From Streptomyces sp. Y2F8-2 (GTDB taxonomy: Bacteria; Actinomycetota; Actinomycetes; Streptomycetales; Streptomycetaceae), in assembly GCF_014905555.1 (NCBI RefSeq), contig NZ_BNGS01000001.1:1-64000 (forward strand): a stretch of 64,000 nucleotides of DNA. The letters run 5' to 3'. The notes under the pieces are model-generated. The model was given only the letters and a program-made list of their open reading frames with translations. It ran no database searches and had not been told where the DNA came from. Each line of letters starts with the position of its first letter. The stretch's first letter is position 1. Of the stretch, positions 53,687 to 61,312 are shown piece after piece. The position numbers and the translations under genes are program-made.

Positions 53687-55074
53687 CGGGGCGTGCTTCC
53701 TTCCACCAGGTTCAGGAGTGCGGCCAGGTCGCCGGGCCGGGTGTGGGGGTTGAGGAGGGTGGCTTTGAGCCACAGGCGGCCGTCGAGGCGGGCGCGGCCG
53801 AGGACGGCGCGGCCGTCGTTCAGGAGGGTGCGGCGGACGGCGGCGACGGTGTCGTCGGACGCTCCGGTGGGCCGGAACAGGACGGTGCTGATGGTGGGCG
53901 GGGCGTGCAGTTCGAAGGCAGGGTGGGCGGCCAGGAGGTCGGCGAACTCGTGTGCGAGGGCGCAGACCTCGTCGACGAGGGTGCCGAGTCCGGTGCGGCC
54001 GAGCGTCTTGAGGGTGACGGCGATCTTGAGGATGTCGGGGCGCCGGGTGGTGCGCAGGGAGCGTCCGAGGAGGTCGGGCAGGCCGGCGTCGGTGTCGTCG
54101 TCGGCGTTGAGGTAGTCGGCGCGGTGGTGCAGCGTGTGCAGGTCGTGGGGGTCGCGGACGGCGAGGAGGCCTGCGGCGACCGGCTGCCAGCCGAGTTTGT
54201 GCAGGTCGAGGGTGACGGTGTGGGCGCGCTCCAGGCCGGTGAGGAGGGCGCGGTGGCGGTCGCTGAAGAGGAGTCCGCCTCCGTAGGCGGCGTCGATGTG
54301 GAGGCGGGCGCCGTGGGTGGCGCACAGGTCGGCGAGGGCGGGCAGGGGGTCGATGAGGCCGGCGTCGGTGGTGCCTGCGGTGGCGGCCACCAGAACGGGT
54401 CCGCGGGGGCCGGCCAGGTCGGTGAGGGCGGCGTGGAGGGCGGCGGGGTCCAGGGTGCCGCGCGGGGTGGGCAGGACGACGGGCTGCGGCAGTGCGAGGA
54501 GCCAGGCGGCGCGGGTGAGGGAGTGGTGGGCGTTGGCCCCGCAGACGAGGCGGACGGTGCCGTGGGCTTCGCGGGCGAGGAGGAGGGCGAGCTGGTTGGC
54601 TTCGGTGCCGCCGGTGGTGACGAGGGCGGTGGCGGTTTCCGCCTCCGGGGCGCCTGTGTCGGCGTAGACCTCTTGGGCGAGTGCGCGGGTGACGAGCGTT
54701 TCGAGTTCGGAGGCTGCCGGTGCCTGGTCCCAGGAGTCGAGGGAGGGGTTGAGGGACGAGGCGGCGAGGTCGGCGGCGGTGGCGACGGCCAGGGGCGGGC
54801 AGTGCAGGTGGGCGGCGCACAGCGGATCGGCGGGGTCAGCGGCGCCCTCCGCGAGGGCGCGCACCAGGGCTCGTACGGCGTCCGGGTCGCCCTTGTCCGG
54901 CAGGACGTCGCCGACGGCGTCGCGTACTCGGGCGGCGACCGCGGTGGGGCCGCCGGCGGGCAGGGGGCCGCCGCGCGCTCGTGCGCCCTCGTGCAGGGCG
55001 TCGAGGACGGTGGCGAGCAACGGCCGCAGGGCGCTCGGTCCGTCGGGTCCTGAGGCGAGGGGCGGCAAGCTCAT
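53683..55074 (-). CDS. PLP-dependent amino-acid decarboxylase (group II)
   Basis: 463 residues. Group II decarboxylase motifs: HLHCPPLAVATAADLAASSLNPSLDSWDQAPA, the TTGGTEANQLALLLAR PLP-phosphate site, LHIDAAYGG (Asp for the pyridine N) and LDLHKLGWQPVAAG, whose Lys binds PLP. It resembles diaminobutyrate or lysine decarboxylases. Genes of this type next to an N-hydroxylase usually make cadaverine or putrescine for siderophores. ATG 55074 has GGGAGG upstream. An iron-box-like site lies 25 bp upstream. Confidence 0.88.
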   Translation of the reverse strand: MSLPPLASGPDGPSALRPLLATVLDALHEGARARGGPLPAGGPTAVAARVRDAVGDVLPDKGDPDAVRALVRALAEGAADPADPLCAAHLHCPPLAVATAADLAASSLNPSLDSWDQAPAASELETLVTRALAQEVYADTGAPEAETATALVTTGGTEANQLALLLAREAHGTVRLVCGANAHHSLTRAAWLLALPQPVVLPTPRGTLDPAALHAALTDLAGPRGPVLVAATAGTTDAGLIDPLPALADLCATHGARLHIDAAYGGGLLFSDRHRALLTGLERAHTVTLDLHKLGWQPVAAGLLAVRDPHDLHTLHHRADYLNADDDTDAGLPDLLGRSLRTTRRPDILKIAVTLKTLGRTGLGTLVDEVCALAHEFADLLAAHPAFELHAPPTISTVLFRPTGASDDTVAAVRRTLLNDGRAVLGRARLDGRLWLKATLLNPHTRPGDLAALLNLVEGSTPR

Positions 55075-55099
55075 GGGATGTCCTCCCGGGGGCGCGCGG

Positions 55100-55118
55100 C
55101 AAGGGTAGTCAAGCCTGG
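55100..55118. promoter_or_regulatory. Weak iron-box-like site
   Basis: CAAGGGTAGTCAAGCCTGG keeps the AGG-TAG-C-CCT core of the DmdR/IdeR box TTAGGTTAGGCTCACCTAA, with 10 of 19 positions. It lies before the decarboxylase/hydroxylase operon. Suggestive, not convincing. Confidence 0.35.
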
Positions 55119-55282
55119 CGGCAAGGGGGTTCGACACGCCCGAAGAGGACAACGATCAGACCTGAATGCAGGTACTGCCCCGGTGAGGACAGGAACGGGA
55201 AAGGGCGGCGGGGGCGGCGCGCGCGGCGCGCGTTCGGCGCCCGGTGGTGAGCCGGGCGCCGGTCTGTGGGGAGGCCGGCCCC

Positions 55283-57805
55283 TTACGCCTCGCGGATGCG
55301 CAACGCCCGGGCCAGGTCGTCGAGTTCGTCGACGAGCCTGCGGCGCAGCGCCGGGGTGGGGTCTGCTTCGCGCAGGCACTGTTCGCCGCGGCGGAGGGTG
55401 TCCTCGCTCACGGCGTGGCGGGGGAACGCCCAGCGGCCGGCGGCGGTGGCGATGGCGGGGCCGCGGCGGGCGGCGACGGCCGGCGCGTCGGTCCAGTAGC
55501 GGTCGACGTACTCCTCGACGAGGTCGGCCTGCTCGGGCTGCCAGAAGCCCTGGGCTGTGGCGGTGAACAGGTAGTTGGACAGGTCGTCGGTGGTGAACAT
55601 CGCCTCCCAGGCGCGCCGCTTCGCCTCCTCGTCGGGCAGAGCGGCGCGGCAGCGGGCGGCGCCTTCCTGGCCGGTTGCGCTGGGGTCGCGGGCGAGTTCG
55701 TCGGCGATCGTGGCCTCGTCGACGGCGCCGAGGACGGCGAGGCGGCCGAGGATGCGCCAGCGCAGTTCGGGGTCCAGTTCGGGTCCGCCGGGCACGGTTC
55801 CGTCGGCGAGCCAGGCGGCGATGGTGTCGGGGTGGGCTGCGGCGTCGATGAAGTGGCGCACCGCAATCAGGCGCAGCCCCGGGTTGTCGCCGTCCTCGGT
55901 GCGGCGGATGAGGTCGCGGCACAGTGCGGTGAGGGTGGCGAGGGCGGCGGGGCGGGCGAGGGGGGTACCTCCCTGCTCGAGCGGAGTCGAGAGCTTGGCG
56001 GAGGGCAGGTAGCGGTCGGCGATGTGGCCGGAGGCGAACGCGAGGACGCCGTCGACGAGGGCCAGGTCGGTCTCGTGCGGGAGGTGGGTGCGGGCGGTGT
56101 CCAGGTAGGTGGTGGCGGGCAGCCGGGCGTCGCGGACGGCGTCGCGCAGGGCGTTCCACACGACGGCGCGGCTGAGCGGTTGCGGCAGCCCGGCCAGAGC
56201 GTTCTGGACGGTTTCGAAGGACTCGGCATCGAAGCGGACCTTGGCGTAGGTGAGGTCGCCGTCGTTCAGCAGGAGCAGGTCGGGGCGCTTGCCGAGGGGC
56301 TGGGGCGCGGCCTGCGGGATGTCGAGGTCGAGGCGTTCGCGCAGGGCGAGGGCGCCGTCGTCGGCGATGTGGTGGTCGTAGAGGCCGACGCTGATGCGGT
56401 GCGGGCGGCTGCCGTCGTGGTCGACGGTGAGCGCGTAGGTGCCGTCGGCGGCCTGGGTGAGGTGCGGGGTGAGGGTGTCGACGCCGGTGGTGCGCAGCCA
56501 GGCGTCGGCCCAGGCGTGCACGTCGCGGTCGGTGGCGCTCGCGAGGGAGTCGATGAAGTCGGCGAGGGTGGCGTTCCCGAAGCGGTGGCGGGCGAAGTGG
56601 GCGTTGATGCCGGCGAGGAAGTCCTTCTCGCCGAGCCATGCCACCAGTTGCCGCAGCGCGGAGGCCCCCTTGGCGTAGGAGATGCCGTCGAAGTTGAGGA
56701 GCGCGGAGGCGGTGTCGTCGACCGCTTCGGGGGCGACGGGGTGGGTGGAGGGCCGCTGGTCGGCGTCGTAGCCCCAGGCCTTGCGGGCGACGCCGAAGTC
56801 GGTCCAGGTGTCGGTGAAGCGGGTGGCTTCGGTGAGGGTCTGGTAGCCCATGTACTCGGCGAAGGACTCGTTCAGCCAGATGTCGTCCCACCAGCGCAGG
56901 GTGACGAGGTCGCCGAACCACATGTGGGCCATCTCGTGGGCGATGACCATGGCGCGGGTCTGGCGCTGGGTGTCGGTGACGGCGGAGCGGTAGACGAACT
57001 CGTCGCGGAAGGTGACGAGGCCGGGGTTCTCCATGGCTCCGGCGTTGAACTCGGGGACGAACGCCTGGTCGTAGGAGTCGAAGGGGTAGGGCTCCTCGAA
57101 CTTCTCGTGGTAGCGGTCGAAGCACTGGCGGGTGATCTCGAACAGTTCGTCCGCGTCGGCGTCGAGGTGGGGGGCGAGGGAGCGGCGGCAGTGGATGCCG
57201 AAGGGCAGCCCGCGGTGCTCGGTGGTGACGGAGTGCCACGGTCCGGCGGCGACGGCGACGAGGTAGGTGGAGATGAGGGGGGTGGTGGCGGCGCGCCACA
57301 GGCCGTCGCCGTCGTGGGTGGTGATGCCGTTGGCGAGGACGCTCCAGCCCTCGGGTGCCTTGACGGTGAGGTCGAAGACGGCCTTGAGGTCGGGCTGGTC
57401 GAAGGCGGCGAAGACGCGCTGGACGTCGTCCAGGAACAGCTGGGTGTAGACGTATGTCTCGCCGTCGGTGGGGTCGGTGAAGCGGTGCATGCCCTCGCCG
57501 GTGCGGGAGTAGCGCATGACGGCCTCGATGCGCAGTTCGTGCTCGCCGGCGGTGAGGTCCTTCAGCGGCAGCCGGTTCTCGACGAGGGTGGTGGGGTCGA
57601 GGGGCTGTCCGTCCAGGGTCGCGGAGCGCAGCTCGGCGGGCTTGAGTTCGACGAAGGTGTCCCCGGCCGTGCGGGCGGTGAAGCCGATGACGGTACGGGA
57701 GTCGAAGGTCTCGTCGCCGCCGGTCAGGTCGAGGGAGATCGCGTAGCGGTGGACGTCGAGGAGCCGGGCACGGGTCTGCGCTTCGTCGCGCGTGAGTACG
57801 GACAT
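55283..57805 (-). CDS. pepN: Aminopeptidase N (M1 family)
   Basis: 840 residues. The zinc site is IAHEMAHMWFGDLVTLRWWDDIWLNESFA (HExxH plus Glu 18 residues on), preceded by the substrate-binding GAMENPG. The N-terminal beta-saddle and the C-terminal ERAP1-like helical domain (about 520-840) are present. It removes N-terminal residues from peptides in the cytoplasm. ATG 57805 was chosen; ATG 57814 is three codons upstream. At about residues 603-615 (AKLSTPLEQGGTPLA) the gene contains an interspersed repeat (55962-55998) in frame. It lies 56 bp after the orphan response regulator on the same strand. Confidence 0.95.
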   Translation of the reverse strand: MSVLTRDEAQTRARLLDVHRYAISLDLTGGDETFDSRTVIGFTARTAGDTFVELKPAELRSATLDGQPLDPTTLVENRLPLKDLTAGEHELRIEAVMRYSRTGEGMHRFTDPTDGETYVYTQLFLDDVQRVFAAFDQPDLKAVFDLTVKAPEGWSVLANGITTHDGDGLWRAATTPLISTYLVAVAAGPWHSVTTEHRGLPFGIHCRRSLAPHLDADADELFEITRQCFDRYHEKFEEPYPFDSYDQAFVPEFNAGAMENPGLVTFRDEFVYRSAVTDTQRQTRAMVIAHEMAHMWFGDLVTLRWWDDIWLNESFAEYMGYQTLTEATRFTDTWTDFGVARKAWGYDADQRPSTHPVAPEAVDDTASALLNFDGISYAKGASALRQLVAWLGEKDFLAGINAHFARHRFGNATLADFIDSLASATDRDVHAWADAWLRTTGVDTLTPHLTQAADGTYALTVDHDGSRPHRISVGLYDHHIADDGALALRERLDLDIPQAAPQPLGKRPDLLLLNDGDLTYAKVRFDAESFETVQNALAGLPQPLSRAVVWNALRDAVRDARLPATTYLDTARTHLPHETDLALVDGVLAFASGHIADRYLPSAKLSTPLEQGGTPLARPAALATLTALCRDLIRRTEDGDNPGLRLIAVRHFIDAAAHPDTIAAWLADGTVPGGPELDPELRWRILGRLAVLGAVDEATIADELARDPSATGQEGAARCRAALPDEEAKRRAWEAMFTTDDLSNYLFTATAQGFWQPEQADLVEEYVDRYWTDAPAVAARRGPAIATAAGRWAFPRHAVSEDTLRRGEQCLREADPTPALRRRLVDELDDLARALRIREA
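55962..55998. repeat. Interspersed palindromic repeat inside pepN
   Basis: The GGGGTACCTCCCTGCTCGAG... segment, with CTCGA/TCGAG dyads, matches from memory a short repeat scattered in Streptomyces intergenic regions. Here it is inside a coding sequence and keeps the frame. Confidence 0.65.
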
Positions 57806-57861
57806 GGGGGACATGCTGCCCGATGCCGCCGAGCGGGCACAGGGGCGGTCCGGTACACGCG

Positions 57862-58419
57862 CTATGTCCGTCCGTCGTCGCGTGCGCTGGTGGGTGCGCG
57901 GGGCGGCTCGGTGGCGTGGTCGTCGCGCTGGCCCGGGAGGCGGGGCTCCGGGTGCGGCAGGGCGCGTGCCGGGGGCGCGGTGCCTTCCTTGAGCCGGGCG
58001 CGCAGGGCGCGGACCTCCTGCTCCAGCGTCCGGGAGCGCTGGTGGGCGTTGTAGAGGTAGCGGACCTTGGTGCGCAGGGCCCAGGGGTCGACGGGCTTGG
58101 TCACGAGGTCGGCGACACCGAGCGCGAAGGCGGCGGAGGTGAGTTCGGCGTCGATGCCGAAGCCGGTGAGCAGGATGACGGGGATGTGCTGGGTCTGCTC
58201 CACCCGCCGCATGTAGCGCACGACGTCGAGACCGCTGACCTTGGGCATGCGCACGTCGAGGAGCAGAAGGCCGACCTGGCCGCGCAGCACTTCCTTGAGT
58301 GCGGCATCGCCATTGGTCGCGCGGGTCACGCGGTAGCCCAGTGGGGCGAGGGCGCTTTCCAGCGCATAGAGCGTGTCCACATGGTCGTCGACGATGAGAA
58401 TCCTGGCATCAGACGGCAT
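57862..58419 (-). CDS. Orphan single-domain response regulator with coiled coil
   Basis: 185 residues. The receiver domain is about 5-125: VDDH, LLLLDVRMPKVSGLD with the phospho-acceptor Asp, LLTGFG, and TKPVDPW. A coiled coil follows (AHQRSRTLEQEVRALRARLKEG), then a Pro/Arg-rich tail, with no DNA-binding output domain. No kinase gene is adjacent. ATG 58419 has GAGGGGA upstream. Such regulators often act by protein contacts. Confidence 0.85.
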   Translation of the reverse strand: MPSDARILIVDDHVDTLYALESALAPLGYRVTRATNGDAALKEVLRGQVGLLLLDVRMPKVSGLDVVRYMRRVEQTQHIPVILLTGFGIDAELTSAAFALGVADLVTKPVDPWALRTKVRYLYNAHQRSRTLEQEVRALRARLKEGTAPPARALPHPEPRLPGQRDDHATEPPRAPTSARDDGRT

Positions 58420-58826
58420 GGCCCGAGGTCCCCTCGCTTGGGCAACCAGCTTATGCCGGAACCGTCTTACCGCGCGCACCTTTGACCGGACAAAGAGCCT
58501 TTCGGCCGATTCGGAAGACGTACGCATGTCCGACGGGCGTTCGATCGATCGAGCATATGTCCGCCTGGTCGGTGCGCGGTGGCGCCCGGGTGGCCGACTG
58601 CCTGCCGGGCGCGACCGCGGCCGTGCCGCCCGGGTCCGCGGCCGCCCGGGTCCGCGACCGCTCGGCAGTCGGCGGCCCTCCCGGCGGGCCGGACCCTCGT
58701 GCATCCCCGGCGCGGCACGTGCGGTGAGGTGCGGAAGACGCGGCGCGGGAGGCGCGGCGCGGGAGGCGCGGCGCGGGAGGCGCGGCGTAGAAGGCGCGCC
58801 ACAGGGAGGCGGGCCGGCCGCGGATG
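58420..58826. other. Gene-free GC-rich region with 14-bp tandem repeats
   Basis: 407 bp between the response regulator and chorismate mutase. It contains four tandem 14-bp units of GGGAGGCGCGGCGC type (58733-58788) and a duplicated GCCGCCCGGGTCCGCG (58626-58660). No coding potential is convincing; open frames here are repeat artefacts. Confidence 0.75.
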
Positions 58827-59177
58827 TCACTCCGTGGGGGTGTCCGTCGCCGATGTGGCGTCCCCGGCGATGCTCTCGTGGTGGCGGATGACCTCCGCGA
58901 TGATGAAGTTGAGCAGCTTCTCTGCGAACGCGGGATCAAGTTTCGCGCTCTCGGCGAGCCGGCGCAGCCGGGCGATCTGAGCGGCCTCCCTGGCCGGATC
59001 GGCGGGCGGCAGCTGGTGCGCGGCCTTGAGGTGGCCGACCTGCTGGGTGCACTTGAAGCGCTCGGCGAGCATGTGGACGACGGCGGCGTCAATGTTGTCG
59101 ATGCTGTCGCGCAGCCGGGCCAGTTCGGCGCGCACGGCCGGGTCGACGTCTCCGGTGGTGCTGTGGCGGGTGGTCAT
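58827..59177 (-). CDS. Chorismate mutase, AroQ type
   Basis: 116 residues and all-helical. The AroQ pattern LARLRDSIDNIDAAVVHMLAERFKCTQQVGHLKA (about 20-52) carries the N-terminal Arg/Asp and Lys residues of the active site. ARLRRLAESAKLDPAFAEKLLNFIIAEVIRHHESI supplies the Glu and Gln/Glu positions. It converts chorismate to prephenate for Phe and Tyr synthesis. No fused dehydratase or dehydrogenase is present. A 14-residue Thr/Ala-rich tail follows. It is co-directional with the response regulator. Confidence 0.92.
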   Translation of the reverse strand: MTTRHSTTGDVDPAVRAELARLRDSIDNIDAAVVHMLAERFKCTQQVGHLKAAHQLPPADPAREAAQIARLRRLAESAKLDPAFAEKLLNFIIAEVIRHHESIAGDATSATDTPTE

Positions 59178-59376
59178 GGGCGACCACCCTACGGGGCGGG
59201 CCGTTCCTCGATCATCGGCGTCCGAAGTGCGGATCGCTCCCCTCCGCGCGCCCGGCGCACGACCGCCCGCCGAGGGCGCACCGCCCCGGTGGCGCGGCGC
59301 CGCGTGTACGCTCCCGCCCCCGACCGCGAGCCCGCCTACAGTGGAAGCACAGCCGGCGTCTTTAGGGGGTGCGGAC

Positions 59377-60273
59377 GTGGCGAACGGCGGACCGGTCGAG
59401 CACGGCTATCCACATCTGGACACGGTGCGGGCGGCCATCACCGCCCTGTACAAGCGGCTCTCGTACGACACCATCCGCACCTTCGCGACCAGTGTGCTCC
59501 CTGCCGACGTCGCCTTCTGCGACCAGGACGACCTGCACCTGGGGGCGCAGCGGGTGGCGCGCGAGTTGGTGCGGCACTACCGGCTGCCGGACGCCCGGGT
59601 GATCGTCAGCTTCCGTGAGATGACGCACGCGGCGAACGTCGAACTCGCTGCGGGTCCCGAGTACTTCGTGGAGCTCAACGACCGGTTCCGCACCCATCGC
59701 CGGGACATCGGCGCGGCCCTCGCGCACGAGGTGATGCATGTCTATCTGCACCGTCTCGGCCTCTCCTTCCCCGGCACGCGTGACAACGAGATCCTCACCG
59801 ACACGGCGGCGACCTACCTGGGCGCGGGCTGGCTGCTGCTGGACGCCTTCCGCGAGGACGGGGTGTCGTCGCAGAAGCTCGGCTACCTCACCCCGGAGGA
59901 GTTCGGCTACGTGCTCGCCAAGCGGGCGCTGGTGTTCGGGGAGGACCCCGCGGTCTGGTTCACCAGCCCGCAGGCGTACACGGCGTACATGAAGGGCATG
60001 GCGCAGGCCCGCCGTGACGAGCAGCAGCCGCCGCTGACCGCGGCCGGCTGGGCGGGTCGCCGCCGCTACGCCAGGGACCGCCGCTCGGCCCAGGACCACC
60101 TGACCGTCGGTCCGCACCCGGGTGTCCCGTACTCCTTCACCCCGGCCGGCCGCGACCCGCTGCGCGTCTGCTTCCCGTGCCCGACCTGCCACCAGCGGAT
60201 CCGGGTGCCGGTACGGGGGCGGGTGCGGGCGCGCTGCGGACTGTGCCGCACCGTACTGGAGTGCGACACGTAA
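59377..60273 (+). CDS. HExxH metalloprotease-like protein with C-terminal zinc ribbon
   Basis: 298 residues. A LAHEVMHVYLHRLG motif near 112-125 provides HExxH plus a nearby His, and the downstream EILTDTAATYLGAGWLLLD has an Asp/Glu that could be the third ligand. The C-terminus (about 268-297) is a zinc ribbon CPTC...CGLC. The order 'protease core + zinc ribbon' suits a regulatory protease or DNA/RNA-binding protease, but the family is not known to me. The GTG at 59377 follows AGGGGG. A TACAGT hexamer (59336-59341) could be its -10. Confidence 0.75.
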   Translation: MANGGPVEHGYPHLDTVRAAITALYKRLSYDTIRTFATSVLPADVAFCDQDDLHLGAQRVARELVRHYRLPDARVIVSFREMTHAANVELAAGPEYFVELNDRFRTHRRDIGAALAHEVMHVYLHRLGLSFPGTRDNEILTDTAATYLGAGWLLLDAFREDGVSSQKLGYLTPEEFGYVLAKRALVFGEDPAVWFTSPQAYTAYMKGMAQARRDEQQPPLTAAGWAGRRRYARDRRSAQDHLTVGPHPGVPYSFTPAGRDPLRVCFPCPTCHQRIRVPVRGRVRARCGLCRTVLECDT

Positions 60274-60278
60274 GCTCC

Positions 60279-60429
60279 GGCCGTCGCCCGGAGCGACCGG
60301 AGCGCCGCGTGCGAGGGTGCGGCCGTCTCCCGGAGGGACCGGAGCGCCACGTGTGAGGTGCGGCCGCCTCCCGGAGAGACCGGAGCGCCGCGTGCGAGGT
60401 GCGGCCGTCGCCCGAGGCGACCTGTGAGG
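60279..60429. repeat. Tandem repeat of about 41 bp, three and a half copies
   Basis: Units begin at 60279, 60321, 60362 and 60403 (partial), each starting GGCCGTCGCCCGGAGCGACC or close to it. It fills most of the spacer before the ankyrin gene. Function unknown. Confidence 0.85.
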
Positions 60430-60511
60430 CGGCTCGGAGGCGGCGCAGAGGTGGCACAGAACACCTCATATGTCTTTGCGTCCGCGGCCCTCTCGGAGCG
60501 AGGGTCGAGTC

Positions 60512-61255
60512 ATGAACACGCACGAGCCGCCGGGGCTGTTCGCGGCGGTGTACGCAGGGGACGAGGACGCGGTCCTCCGGTTGCTGCGCACGGGTACGAG
60601 CCCGGAGTCGACGGATGAGGAGGGCCAGACGGCCCTGTATCTGGCGGCGGTGAGCGACGCTCCGGGCGTCGCACGGCTGCTGCTGGCGGCAGGCGCCGAC
60701 CCCGACCGGCTCAGCGCGGGCGCCGACGCTCCCCTGTGCGGCGCCGCCTGCGGGGGCCATACCGAGGTCGTACGGGCGCTGCTGGCGGCCGGGGCTGATC
60801 CGGATCTGGAGGAGGGGTACGGGTTCCGGGCGCTGACATGGGCGGTGCAGCGGGGCCATGCCGAGGTCGTCCGGCAGCTGCTCGCGGCCGGTGCGAACCC
60901 GGACCTGCCCGGCCCCGCCGGGGAACTTCCGCTGGTGGCGGCCGCCCGCCGCGGGTCCCCCGCCTGCGTGCGGGCCCTGCTGGACCATGGCGCCCGGGCA
61001 CGGCGGGAAGCACTCGCCGAGGCGCGGCGCTGGCTGGCACTGGACGTCGCGGCCGAGCTCCGGGCGGGCCTGGAGGCGGCATACGGCCCAGGGCACGAGT
61101 ACGTCACGCGGCGCTGGGAGCAGGAGCCCGGCACGGTGACCGTCGAGGTCGCCCTGGTGCGCGACGGCCGGCCGGCGGCGGGGAACGACCAGCAGACGGG
61201 ACACCGCCTGATCGTGGACCTGTTGCAGACGGGGCCCGGCGCCCTCACCGGGTGA
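60512..61255 (+). CDS. Ankyrin-repeat protein
   Basis: 247 residues with four to five ankyrin repeats at about 7-165 (GQTALYLAAVSDAPGVARLLLAAGADPD; APLCGAACGGHTEVVRALLAAGADPD; ALTWAVQRGHAEVVRQLLAAGANPD; LPLVAAARRGSPACVRALLDHGA). The C-terminal 80 residues form a separate domain with no assigned family (YVTRRWEQEPGTVTVEVALV). It is probably a protein-binding scaffold. ATG 60512 has GGAGCGAGG upstream. Confidence 0.9.
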   Translation: MNTHEPPGLFAAVYAGDEDAVLRLLRTGTSPESTDEEGQTALYLAAVSDAPGVARLLLAAGADPDRLSAGADAPLCGAACGGHTEVVRALLAAGADPDLEEGYGFRALTWAVQRGHAEVVRQLLAAGANPDLPGPAGELPLVAAARRGSPACVRALLDHGARARREALAEARRWLALDVAAELRAGLEAAYGPGHEYVTRRWEQEPGTVTVEVALVRDGRPAAGNDQQTGHRLIVDLLQTGPGALTG

Positions 61256-61312
61256 GGCGCACAAGCGGGGGCGCGGACCTCGTGGCCCACGCCCCCGAAG
61301 CTCCTGTGGCGC

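Noticed and set aside
55244-58054. 936-codon open frame on the plus strand opposite pepN
   Set aside because: Antisense shadow caused by GC-biased third positions. pepN on the other strand has clear M1 motifs; the shadow is Gly/Val-rich and domain-free.
58733-60429. CRISPR array
   Set aside because: Repeats are contiguous or nearly so, without unique spacers, and no cas gene is present.
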